A stretch of 64,000 bases of DNA, taken from the NCBI GenBank assembly GCA_007693595.1, contig REDI01000050.1:1-64000 (forward strand), written 5' to 3'. Position numbers and translations under genes: made by a program. The notes under the pieces are model-generated. The model saw nothing but the letters and a program-made list of their open reading frames with translations, searched no databases and was not told the DNA's origin. Shown here piece after piece: positions 46,151 to 54,500 of the stretch (positions are counted from its first letter, which is position 1; every line of letters starts with the position of its first letter). The stretch is from Deltaproteobacteria bacterium. Lineage in GTDB: Bacteria > Myxococcota_A > UBA796 > GCA-2862545.

Positions 46151-47161
46151 GTGAGCTCAGCCGCGCCATCCTACGACCCGGCGGTCCTCGCGCGCGTCCA
46201 GCGCCTGCACCTCAAGGCGCGGATCCTCACCGAGGCCCTGCTTCAGGGTGACCACCGCAGCCGTCGGGTCGGCCAGGCGATCGAATTCGCGGGCTACCAC
46301 GAGTACCTGCCGGGCCATGATCTGCGGCATCTCGACTGGCGAGTGTGGGGGCGCTCCGACAAGCTCGTCGTCAAGACCTTCGAGACCGAGACGGAGCTTC
46401 CGGTCACGGTGGTGCTCGACCTCTCGGCGGACCTCGCGACGGGCGCACCGGCGGTCACCGGCCTTCGACGGCTCAAGCGCCTCGTGACGGGCGAGGGGAC
46501 CCAGCCCAGCGCGAGCCTGCCCGATCTCGACAAGAGCAAGGCGGGCTTTGCGCTCAGCCTGGCCGCCACGTTGCTCTACTACTTCTATCTACGGCGCGAG
46601 CCCATCGGCCTCGAGCTGATCGCGGGTGAAGGCCGTCCGATACGCTCGATTCCTCCACGGTCGGGGCGGGGGCACCTCCAGGCGCTGCTGCTCACGCTGG
46701 CGCAGGCTAGGCCTGGTGGCGAAGCGCGACTTCACGAGGCGCTCGTCGCGGTGGGGGAGCGGAGTCGTCGACGTAGCCTTGTGCTCGTGCTCTCCGACGG
46801 CATGGAAGAGCCCGAGACCTGGCTCCCGGCGGTGGCGGCCTTCGGACGCAGGCGCACCGATCTCCGCTTTATCCACCTCTACGATCGGCGAGAGTGGGGT
46901 CTGGAGCTCGATCAGGCGGCGCGGCTCTACAGTCCCGAGACGGGTGAAGAGATCGCCGTCGATCCCGCGGCCGCTCGCACCGCCCTGCGCGAGGTCGCTA
47001 CCGAATACGCCGAAGAAGTCCGGCGCGGAGTCACATCCTGGGGCGGACTCTACGTCAAGGGGCCGATCAATGAAGGCCTCGAGCCCCTGGTTCGCAAGGT
47101 GATCCGGGGCGCACCCGCTTCGCCGGGCGGGGATCCCTTCGGCGGGGAGGCCAAGGGGTGA
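46151..47161 (+). CDS. DUF58 protein
   Basis: 336 residues from a GTG that directly follows the MoxR stop codon (TAG-GTG). The DUF58 core is clear: EYLPGHDLRHLDWRVWGRSDKLVVKTFETETELPVTVVLDLSADL. The downstream half has a vWA-like Rossmann pattern (RRSLVLVLSDGMEEPETWLPAVAAFGRRRTDLRFIHLYD). DUF58 proteins are the usual client of the adjacent MoxR ATPase. The stop overlaps the next start by 4 bp (GTGA). Confidence 0.93.
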   Translation: MSSAAPSYDPAVLARVQRLHLKARILTEALLQGDHRSRRVGQAIEFAGYHEYLPGHDLRHLDWRVWGRSDKLVVKTFETETELPVTVVLDLSADLATGAPAVTGLRRLKRLVTGEGTQPSASLPDLDKSKAGFALSLAATLLYYFYLRREPIGLELIAGEGRPIRSIPPRSGRGHLQALLLTLAQARPGGEARLHEALVAVGERSRRRSLVLVLSDGMEEPETWLPAVAAFGRRRTDLRFIHLYDRREWGLELDQAARLYSPETGEEIAVDPAAARTALREVATEYAEEVRRGVTSWGGLYVKGPINEGLEPLVRKVIRGAPASPGGDPFGGEAKG

Positions 47162-49188
47162 GTCTCTCGATGCTACTCCCTGGGGCGCTGGCGCTCGCAG
47201 CCCTCATCGCCCTTCCGATCCTCGCCCACATCGCCCGGCAACGGCCGCGCGAGCGGGTCCCCTTCGGCGCCATGCTGCTCCTGCGCCGGGTGGTTAAGCG
47301 CCTTCGACGTAGGCGGCGCGTCAAGGATCCGCTGCTGCTCTTGCTGCGGATCGCCTTTCTCATGCTCCTCGTGTTCGCTGCCACCGGGCTGCGCTTCTCC
47401 TACGATGGCGGCGCCCCCGAGTTCGGTGGCACCGGCAAGGTGGTCGTGCTCTTCGATCGCTCGATGTCGATGTCGATGATGCATGGGGGGAGCACGGTGC
47501 TCTCGCGCACCCGTGGCGAGGCGAGAGAGCTGATCGATAGCCTACCTCCGGGAACGCAAGTGGGCCTCATCGCTTTCGACGACGAGGCGACGGCGCTCAC
47601 CTCGGGGCTCGTGACGGATCACGCCCAGGTGCGGTCGAGGATCGGGGTGATCGAGCCTTCGCTCGGGGGCTCCAACCTGCGTGCGGCCTTGATCGAGGCT
47701 CGCCGCATGCTCGAGGGGGAGCCCGGCGAGATCCTCCTGTTCTCCGACGAGGCGGGTCCTCGCATGGTCTCCGAGGCCTCCGACGAGCTCCGACGGGTGA
47801 TCGATCAGGGTAGCGCCGTCCTCAGCAAGCGCCCCGAGGCCGTCCCTCGAAACGTCGCGGTGACGGCCGCGCGGTACGGCGACGGGATCGAGGGCGGCAC
47901 AGTCGAGCTCCTCGTGTCGAACTTCGGGGATCAGCCCATCGAGGTCCCGTGCGAGGTCCGTCTTCCCGACGGGCAGGTCGTGCCGATCTTCGCGGACCTT
48001 CCGCCCGAAGGTGAGTCTCTGGAGCGGGTCACGGTGCCTCGTCAGGCCGAGGGTGGGGTCGGCGAGGCCTGGTGTGATGATCCCGATCTTCCCGCCGATG
48101 ATGCACGCTACTTCCACCTTCCGCAGGTCGGAGCCAGCCGCGTGCTTGTGGTCGATGGAGATCCCGGCGAGACCCCCATCCGCAGCGAGGTCTACTTCGT
48201 CGAGCGGGCGCTGGCGCCGTGGGGAGCCGGGCGTTCGGGCGTCACGCCCGACGTGGTGACGCCGCTGGGCTTGCTGGATCTCGATCCTCAGACGCACCAA
48301 GTGGTCTTTCTGGCGAACGTCGGCGATCCGCGTCCCTTCGCCGCAAAGTTGGCGGAGTTCGTTCAGAAGGGCGGGTCGCTCGTCATCTCGGCGGGCTCGA
48401 ACGTGTCGGCCGAGCGCTACAACAGCGCCCTGTCGGGGCTGCTCCCCGCGCCCCTGCGACGCGCCGAGGACCTGGCGGGTCGAGGTGAGCCCGGCGTCGC
48501 GCTGCTCACGCCGGATCCGAGCCTGGAGCTCTTCGAGCCCTTCGCGCGGAGCGGGCGCACCGCCTTCAGCGAGGTCGCGAGCCGGCGGGTGGTGCTGCTC
48601 GAGCCCTACTCCGAGGGGAGCCAGGCGCGCACCCTCCTCCGGTACGAGGGCGGGATCCCCGCGCTCGTCGAGCGTGAGGTCGGCAAGGGACGGGTGATGC
48701 TCTGGACGAGCACCTTCGATTACGACTGGTCGAATCTCCCGACCCAGGCCGTCTTCATGCCGATGATCCAGCGCATCGTAGCCTACCTCGGAGGGCAGTC
48801 GAGCGGCGCGGGCGCGCGCTTCGAGGCGGACGTCGGACGCCCCGTCGCGATCGAGCTGCCGGATCTAGCCATCGATCCTCAGGTCTTCGGCCCCGACAGC
48901 CAGCCAGTTCCCAGCCGCATCGAAGGGACTAAGCTGATCTTTACCCCGTCCAGGCCCGGCGCCTATGAGCTGCGGGTCGACGCTTCACCCCCTCTGGCGT
49001 GGGTGGCGGCGAACCTCGATCCCACAGAGAGCGACGTGCGCGTCTACGAGACGGTCATGGAGGCCGAGGCCCGGATCGCCCCCGAGCGCTTCTTGCGCCA
49101 CGTCGATCTCTCGCCCTGGTTACTCGGGGGGGCCTTGCTCTTAGCCCTGATGATCGCGCTCTTGGCGCTCCGTGGGAGGGCGACATGA
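47158..49188 (+). CDS. BatA-like membrane protein with von Willebrand A domain
   Basis: 676 residues from a GTG at 47158 overlapping the DUF58 stop. The N-terminal BatA pattern is two transmembrane helices (LPGALALAALIALPILAHI; LLLLLRIAFLMLLVFAATGL) around a basic loop with VPFGAMLLLRR. A vWA domain follows with a MIDAS-like DxSxS (LFDRSMSMSM, Asp100, Ser102, Ser104). The large periplasmic region includes a glutamine-amidotransferase-like fold (about 330-480) and beta domains. A C-terminal transmembrane helix (LLGGALLLALMIALLAL) ends it. Confidence 0.9.
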   Translation: MSLSMLLPGALALAALIALPILAHIARQRPRERVPFGAMLLLRRVVKRLRRRRRVKDPLLLLLRIAFLMLLVFAATGLRFSYDGGAPEFGGTGKVVVLFDRSMSMSMMHGGSTVLSRTRGEARELIDSLPPGTQVGLIAFDDEATALTSGLVTDHAQVRSRIGVIEPSLGGSNLRAALIEARRMLEGEPGEILLFSDEAGPRMVSEASDELRRVIDQGSAVLSKRPEAVPRNVAVTAARYGDGIEGGTVELLVSNFGDQPIEVPCEVRLPDGQVVPIFADLPPEGESLERVTVPRQAEGGVGEAWCDDPDLPADDARYFHLPQVGASRVLVVDGDPGETPIRSEVYFVERALAPWGAGRSGVTPDVVTPLGLLDLDPQTHQVVFLANVGDPRPFAAKLAEFVQKGGSLVISAGSNVSAERYNSALSGLLPAPLRRAEDLAGRGEPGVALLTPDPSLELFEPFARSGRTAFSEVASRRVVLLEPYSEGSQARTLLRYEGGIPALVEREVGKGRVMLWTSTFDYDWSNLPTQAVFMPMIQRIVAYLGGQSSGAGARFEADVGRPVAIELPDLAIDPQVFGPDSQPVPSRIEGTKLIFTPSRPGAYELRVDASPPLAWVAANLDPTESDVRVYETVMEAEARIAPERFLRHVDLSPWLLGGALLLALMIALLALRGRAT

Positions 49189-50018
49189 TCACCCGTAGAC
49201 AGCTCCTGCTCGTCCTCGCTGCCGCAGCCGGCGCCCCAGCTGCGTTGCTGGATCGCAGCTACGCCTTCGGCGATGCGTCCAAGTTTACCATCGCCGAGCT
49301 CGATCTAGGCGGGGGCACCATCCCCCGTCCGGCAGCGTGGACCCGCCTGCTCGCCGAGGTGCGCGCCACCACCTCCGTCGAGACCCGCGACGTGCAGCCC
49401 GGCAGCATCCCCCGGCTTCGCCCCCTACAGACCGAGCTCTTCCAGCATCCCTTCGTCGTGTGCGCCGGAAACGACAGCTTTCCCATCCCCCAAGAAGACG
49501 CGCTAGAGCAGCTCTCCCGCTTCTTGGCTTACGGTGGCTTCATCCTCTTCGACGACACCACAGGGAGCGGCTCCTCGGGCTTCGAGCGATCGGTTCGGCA
49601 GCTCGCTTCGGTGCTCTTTCCCACGCGGGGCCTGTCAACACTGCCCAAGTCTCACAGTATCTACCGCGCCTTTTTTCTGCTCGAACGGCCGCTCGGTCGG
49701 GTGGCCCGCTTCGATGATCTCGAAGGCGTCACCGTCGGCGGGGTCCGGGTCGAGGGTGAGCGCCGCGAAGACACCACCAACACACCCCTCATCCTCATGC
49801 GCAACGATCTCTCGGGGGCGCTGGCTCGCAACCGCGCGGGCCGCAACGAGAACCCGGTCGTGCCCGGTGGGGAACAGCAGCGCCGCGAGGCGGTGAAGCT
49901 TGGGATCAACCTCGTGATGTATTGCTTGACCGCCAACTACAAGAAGGACCAGGTGCACGTCAAGGAGCTCATTGAGCGCAACCGCGTCAACCCCTCGGGC
50001 TTCGGGTTCCCGCGATGA
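49185..50018 (+). CDS. DUF4159 protein, exported
   Basis: 277 residues from the ATG at 49185, overlapping the BatA stop by 4 bp (ATGA). The N-terminus (ITRRQLLLVLAAAAGAPAALL) is a twin-arginine-like or Sec signal. The body has the DUF4159 pattern: LRPLQTELFQHPFVVCAGNDSFPIPQEDALEQLSRFLAYGGFILFDDTTGS, and DLEGVTVGGVRVEGERREDTTNTPLILMRNDLSGALARNR. The fold resembles an inactive glutamine amidotransferase. It is a standard member of MoxR-BatA operons with unknown activity. Confidence 0.9.
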   Translation: MITRRQLLLVLAAAAGAPAALLDRSYAFGDASKFTIAELDLGGGTIPRPAAWTRLLAEVRATTSVETRDVQPGSIPRLRPLQTELFQHPFVVCAGNDSFPIPQEDALEQLSRFLAYGGFILFDDTTGSGSSGFERSVRQLASVLFPTRGLSTLPKSHSIYRAFFLLERPLGRVARFDDLEGVTVGGVRVEGERREDTTNTPLILMRNDLSGALARNRAGRNENPVVPGGEQQRREAVKLGINLVMYCLTANYKKDQVHVKELIERNRVNPSGFGFPR

Positions 50019-52258
50019 TCGAGCTTCTGGCCGGCACCCCACTGGGGCCTTCAGGATCACTCGCCTGGATCGCGCCTGAGTGGGTGGTGCTTACCGCGGT
50101 GGGGGTGGCCCTGGTCGCGCTCGTGCTGTCCTGGTTTGGGGAGCGGCCGATCCTCGCCCGGACCGTGGAGCTTACGGCCTGGGCCCTCGCCTTGGCGGGG
50201 CTCGTGGTCGCCCTGGCTCGGCCGGCTTGGGTCGAAGAGGAAGGTCGGCAGGAGCCGGGCCGACTCGCGGTACTCATCGATGCCTCCCGGTCGATGCAGG
50301 TTCAGGAGCAAGGGGAGCCCCGCCACAAGCTCGTCGACCGGGTCATTCGTAGCCTCTCTGGCGACGACCTCGACTTCTACCACTTCGGGGGCGAGCTCAA
50401 GGCGGGCTTGCCGACCACCTACGAGCTCCCTACCACCGACATCGAGTCCGCGCTCAACGTGCTCGCCGATCGCGTCGCGGGCGAGAAGCTAGCGGGGGTG
50501 GTGCTGATCACCGATGGCTTGGATCGGGGCCTGCTTCGACGGCGCTATCAGCGCGAAGAAAACCCTGCACCTCCCTTGGTTCCAGGGGCTCTCACCATCT
50601 ACCAGATCGGCTCTCCGGGTGACCTCAAGGACCTCGCGGTCCGAGGGGTCGACTCCGGCGGCTTCGCCTTCCGATCAGAGCCCTTCAACATCACCGCGCG
50701 CCTCAGCTCCACCGGCTACGCCGGGCGCCGGGTCACCGCCAGCCTCACCCGCGACGGCAAGCCGGTCACCGCGCAGTCCGTCACCCTCGACGACCAAGGC
50801 GAGGCCCAGGTCGTCTTCAAGGTTCGCCCCGACGCGGTCGGTCGCTTCGCCTACGAGGTCTCGGTCCCTGTCTTCGAGGACGACGCGGTACCCTCCAACA
50901 ACGTGGCTCCCGTCGTGGTCCAGGTGGTTCGAGACCGCATGAGCGTGCTTCAGGTCGCCGGAGCCCCTTCCTTCGACGTCAAGTTTCTTCGTCGATTCCT
51001 CAAGGGGGACCCCAGCGTCGATCTCGTCAGCTTCTTCATCCTCCGCACCGAAGAGGACATCGCGGGGACCGACTACCAAAACCGCGAGCTCTCGCTCATT
51101 CAGTTCCCGTACTCCGAGCTCTTCAGCACCGAGCTCCATCGCTTCGACATCATCATCTTCCAGAACTTCGACCACGAGCGCTACTTCCGCCCAGGCGAAG
51201 CGGACCGGCTGCTCGACAACATCCGCCGCTTCGTCGAAGAAGACGGGAAGGGCTTCGTGATGATCGGGGGTGACCTCTCTTTTGACCTCGGGGGCTATGG
51301 CGGCACCTACGTCGAGCGCATGTTGCCGGTCGACCTGGGAGTTCGCGGTGCCCAGGCCGACTCCAAGGCGGTCCGACCGGCCCTCACGCAGGAGGGCCGC
51401 CGGCACCCGGTCACCCGGCTCGTCCCCGACGCCGCCGAGAACGACGTGTGGTGGGGGAGGCTGCCTGAGCTCAGCGGGGTCAATAAGGTGCGCCAGGCCA
51501 GCAGCGGGGCGACGGTGCTCCTGGAACACCCCTCGATCCAGGGTGACGACGGACGACCGATGCCGATCCTCTCGGTCGCAGAGGCGGGCAAGGGCAGGGC
51601 GATGGCCCTCACGGGGGACTCCTCGTGGAGATGGAGCCTGGGTGAAGCAGCGGAAGGAAGGGGGAACCAAGCTTATCTTCGCTTCTGGAAAAACAGCTTT
51701 CGCTGGCTGATCAAAGATCCCTCGACCAACCGGGTGACCGTCGACACCCCGCGCGAGAACTATGGGATGGGCGATACTGTGCGCCTCATCGTGCGAGCGC
51801 GCGACACGGGTTTCTCGCCGCTCGCCCGGGCCGACGTCAAGGTCACCGTCACGGGCCCAGCGGGCAAAGAAGAGCTCCAAGGAGTGACGACGGCCGATGG
51901 TGAGGTCGCCCTCGAGATCGAAGCCACCGACCGAGGCGCGCACCGGGTGCGGGCCGAGGTCAGCGCTCGTGGGCGCTTGATCGGCCAGGACGAGACGGTG
52001 TATGCGGTCACGACCCGCGACCCTGAGCTCGATGAGGTGGTGCCCGACGCGGCCTTTCTGCGCTGGCTGGCGGGCAGCGTCGATGGCACCTACTATGGAC
52101 CTGGCGAGGTCGGTACGCCGCTGCGCGACCCGAACAGCGGGCGGACGGTCTGGGACCGCCGCGAGACGCCGCTGTGGCGAGCGCCGGCCCTGATCTTGTG
52201 GATCGGCCTCTTTGGCGGGATCGCGTGGATCGTGCGTCGGCGCGCGGGCATGCGCTGA
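50015..52258 (+). CDS. vWA/glutamine-amidotransferase-like membrane protein
   Basis: 747 residues from the ATG at 50015, overlapping the DUF4159 stop by 4 bp. Two N-terminal transmembrane helices (WVVLTAVGVALVALVLSWF; LTAWALALAGLVVALARPA) precede a vWA domain with DxSxS (LIDASRSMQV, Asp89, Ser91, Ser93). A glutamine-amidotransferase-like region (about 365-520; FDIIIFQNFDHERYF, GFVMIGGDLSFDLGGYGGT) and Ig-like domains follow. A last helix (ALILWIGLFGGIAWIV) anchors the C-terminus. It is paralogous in layout to the BatA-like gene and ends the operon. Confidence 0.9.
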   Translation: MIELLAGTPLGPSGSLAWIAPEWVVLTAVGVALVALVLSWFGERPILARTVELTAWALALAGLVVALARPAWVEEEGRQEPGRLAVLIDASRSMQVQEQGEPRHKLVDRVIRSLSGDDLDFYHFGGELKAGLPTTYELPTTDIESALNVLADRVAGEKLAGVVLITDGLDRGLLRRRYQREENPAPPLVPGALTIYQIGSPGDLKDLAVRGVDSGGFAFRSEPFNITARLSSTGYAGRRVTASLTRDGKPVTAQSVTLDDQGEAQVVFKVRPDAVGRFAYEVSVPVFEDDAVPSNNVAPVVVQVVRDRMSVLQVAGAPSFDVKFLRRFLKGDPSVDLVSFFILRTEEDIAGTDYQNRELSLIQFPYSELFSTELHRFDIIIFQNFDHERYFRPGEADRLLDNIRRFVEEDGKGFVMIGGDLSFDLGGYGGTYVERMLPVDLGVRGAQADSKAVRPALTQEGRRHPVTRLVPDAAENDVWWGRLPELSGVNKVRQASSGATVLLEHPSIQGDDGRPMPILSVAEAGKGRAMALTGDSSWRWSLGEAAEGRGNQAYLRFWKNSFRWLIKDPSTNRVTVDTPRENYGMGDTVRLIVRARDTGFSPLARADVKVTVTGPAGKEELQGVTTADGEVALEIEATDRGAHRVRAEVSARGRLIGQDETVYAVTTRDPELDEVVPDAAFLRWLAGSVDGTYYGPGEVGTPLRDPNSGRTVWDRRETPLWRAPALILWIGLFGGIAWIVRRRAGMR

Positions 52259-52285
52259 GCCCGAGCCAGCTCCGCTTCGGTCTGC

Positions 52286-52699
52286 TCAGATGGAGGTCTG
52301 GCGGATGTAGAGCTGCTTGGACTCAGGGTCGTAGCGGAACTCGACCGGGGGAGGGAGCTGCCGGTTCGAGCACTGCACATAGGCTTTGGCCCGGTGGTTC
52401 GGTTGGCTGAGGTCGCCGCGCCACCGCGCGATGGTGACCTTGCCGTCTTCGAGGCAGTGCTTTCCTTGCTCTTGGAGCTGCTTGAGCTGATAGGCCTTCC
52501 ACTGATCCTTGGAGAGATCCGTGTGGCAGCGCTCGGGGTCGCAAAACTTCTTGATCCACTTGTCGAGGTCACCCTTCTGGGCGACCTGGATGGCCTCGGC
52601 GAGCAGCTCTGCCGCCTTGTCTTCGAGCTCGCCAGCGACGGCGACCGAGGAGAACATGAGGGCGGCAGCAGCGAAGAGTGATGGGACAAAGCGAGTCAT
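52286..52699 (-). CDS. Small secreted protein with four cysteines (137 aa)
   Basis: The ATG at 52697-52699 opens a signal peptide (FVPSLFAAAALMFSSVAVA-GE). The mature 115 residues are mostly helical, then a short beta end (PPPVEFRYDPESKQLYIRQTS). Four Cys (KFCDPERC, KHC, VQC) could form two disulfides. It resembles periplasmic proteins that follow a SNTF2/DUF4440-like size, but I do not recognise a family. It is convergent with the vWA gene (27-bp gap). Confidence 0.78.
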   Translation of the reverse strand: MTRFVPSLFAAAALMFSSVAVAGELEDKAAELLAEAIQVAQKGDLDKWIKKFCDPERCHTDLSKDQWKAYQLKQLQEQGKHCLEDGKVTIARWRGDLSQPNHRAKAYVQCSNRQLPPPVEFRYDPESKQLYIRQTSI

Positions 52700-52937
52700 A
52701 GAGAACCTCGGGCGTTGGTTGACGGGGTCTGGGAGACGGGGCGCGCAGGGCGACCAGGGTGTCTTGTGCAGGGAATCCTACCGCAAGCGTGGACACTTGG
52801 GGGAGGACTTTTCTTCAAACTGGATCCTTTCACCGCGGTGACAGGGCTCGGGGGGCTGGGAGCCTCGCTGGGGACAGCGCGCTCCTCACGGGGCTCGCGG
52901 AGTCGCGCGTGATAGGCTTGCGCGCCTGGAGGTCACG

Positions 52938-54278
52938 TTGAGCGTGAAGCAAGAAGCCGTACAACACCTGGAGTCGCTCTGGCCCGATGGGGGAGCGGCC
53001 ATGCTCCGAGAAGCGCGCTTGCCGTCCTGGTCCAAGCTCCTCGGCGGGGTGCCCGAGGCCTTGTTGGCGAGCCCTCCCGGCCCCATGCCCCCAGGCGAGA
53101 CCCTGCTCGGGCGGCTTCGCGATCTCTACTCCAAAGCGGGTCGACACGAGATCGCCATCCACTTCGGGCAGGCCCTCTTCGAGCGTCGCCAGCAGACCCT
53201 CGGCTCGGAGCACCCCGAGACCTTCGTCGCGCAGGGCAAGCTGGGCTCGGTCTTTCTTCGGGCGGGGCACCCCGATCACGCCGCCGACGCGCTCAACCGT
53301 TCCTTTCGAGGGCTCAAGCGCACCATCTCCCGTCCGGATCTTCGGGTTGCTTCCGCAGCCAGCGATCTGGCGAACTACCTCTTTCGCACGGGCGAGGTCG
53401 AGCCTGCGGAGCGCCTCCTCACCGAGGCCTACAAGCTCCGCAAGCTCCTCGCCCCTCAGACCGTGGGCCTTGTCGCAGCGCAGCTCGCCGAGGTCCGCCT
53501 CGAAGCAGGTGATGATGAGGCGGCGGTGGAGCTCCTTCAAGAGTCATGGGAGGCCCTGTGTGCCTCGCAAGGGGAGCATCACCGGGTCACCCTCGATCGG
53601 GCGCGGCTGCTTGCGGTGCTCCTCCTTCAACTCGATCTTCAGGCTCGGGCGGTGCCGGTCCTGCGCAGCCTGCACGCCTGGGCACAGGATCACGCCGACG
53701 AAGACGAGCGGTCCCGGATCGAGTTCCAGCTCGGTCGAGCGCTCGACGCCACGGGAAAGAAGGAAGAGTCCTACCGGCTCATCGAGCGAAGCCTCCGATG
53801 GACGAGGGCCTTTACCGATCCGCAGACCGGCTCGCCCCATCCCGATCTGCCCCAGCGGCTCGCGGTCTGGGCGCGCATGGCCGAGCTTCGGGGCCGCTCC
53901 CGCGAGGCCGAGGGCTACATGCTCGAGTCGATCGAAGCCGAGAAGCAGATCTTCGGCGACACGGCCCCGGAGGTAGGCCTCCGCCAGGCCTCATTAGGGG
54001 ATCTTCTCTACCGAATGCGTCGGATCGATGAGGCGATCGGCTGGCTCGAATCCGCGGTTGGGCTCCTTCGAGGCGAGCTGGGCGATCAGCACGAGGCGAC
54101 CGTCGCGGTCACCGAGCGGCTCATCGATCTGATCCTCGAGAAGGCCGACCACTGCTTCGAGGTTCTCGGCAGCCCCGAGATCGGCTGGCAGTACATCTAT
54201 CGGGGTCGAGCGCTCTGCCACGATATCCTCGGTACGGAGCACCCCAGCCACCGGACCCTCAAGTACTATAGGAGCTGA
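52938..54278 (+). CDS. Tetratricopeptide-repeat protein, cytoplasmic
   Basis: 446 residues from a TTG at 52938 with TGGAGG about 5 nt upstream. There is no signal peptide. Kinesin-light-chain-type TPRs span about 55-440: ALFERRQQTLGSEHPETFVAQGKLGSVFLRAGHPDHAADAL, YLFRTGEVEPAERLLTEAYKL, LGDLLYRMRRIDEAIGWLESAVGLL. The repeated (G/A)xxHP(E/S) signature marks this subclass. A scaffold or adaptor role is likely. It is followed by hairpins and a T-tract terminator, so it is probably a single-gene transcript. Confidence 0.85.
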   Translation: MSVKQEAVQHLESLWPDGGAAMLREARLPSWSKLLGGVPEALLASPPGPMPPGETLLGRLRDLYSKAGRHEIAIHFGQALFERRQQTLGSEHPETFVAQGKLGSVFLRAGHPDHAADALNRSFRGLKRTISRPDLRVASAASDLANYLFRTGEVEPAERLLTEAYKLRKLLAPQTVGLVAAQLAEVRLEAGDDEAAVELLQESWEALCASQGEHHRVTLDRARLLAVLLLQLDLQARAVPVLRSLHAWAQDHADEDERSRIEFQLGRALDATGKKEESYRLIERSLRWTRAFTDPQTGSPHPDLPQRLAVWARMAELRGRSREAEGYMLESIEAEKQIFGDTAPEVGLRQASLGDLLYRMRRIDEAIGWLESAVGLLRGELGDQHEATVAVTERLIDLILEKADHCFEVLGSPEIGWQYIYRGRALCHDILGTEHPSHRTLKYYRS

Positions 54279-54309
54279 GCCGGCCCACTCAGCTCCCGAG
54301 TGCGATTCG

Positions 54310-54331
54310 GCCCCCCGCCCTGCAGGGGGGC
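54310..54331. repeat. GC hairpin downstream of the TPR gene
   Basis: A perfect 7-bp stem GCCCCCC/GGGGGGC with an 8-nt loop lies 32 bp after the TPR stop codon. A second CTGCAGGGGG copy follows at about 54340. There is no T tract directly after it, so it is an RNA-stabilising or pause hairpin rather than a terminator by itself. Confidence 0.5.
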
Positions 54332-54388
54332 AAGCCCGCCTGCAGGGGGTGGCATTCTCGGGACCCGTTCGCGACGGTCGGGCTCGAT

Positions 54389-54416
54389 ACGCCACGAAGG
54401 AGGCGTTTTTCTTTTT
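54389..54416 (+). terminator. Intrinsic terminator-like hairpin before the EF-G gene
   Basis: Stem ACGCC/GGCGT (5 bp, 8-nt loop) runs straight into TTTTTCTTTTT. The T tract is exceptional in this GC-rich window. It may end the TPR transcript, or act as an attenuator in a long leader of the EF-G gene, whose ATG is 85 bp downstream. Confidence 0.6.
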
Positions 54417-54500
54417 GATCGCAGGCTCCTCGGACGAGCCGCGCTCGCCCGGCTCCGGGCAACCCGATAAGGCGGGCGCCCACGCGGGCGGAGGATCCCA

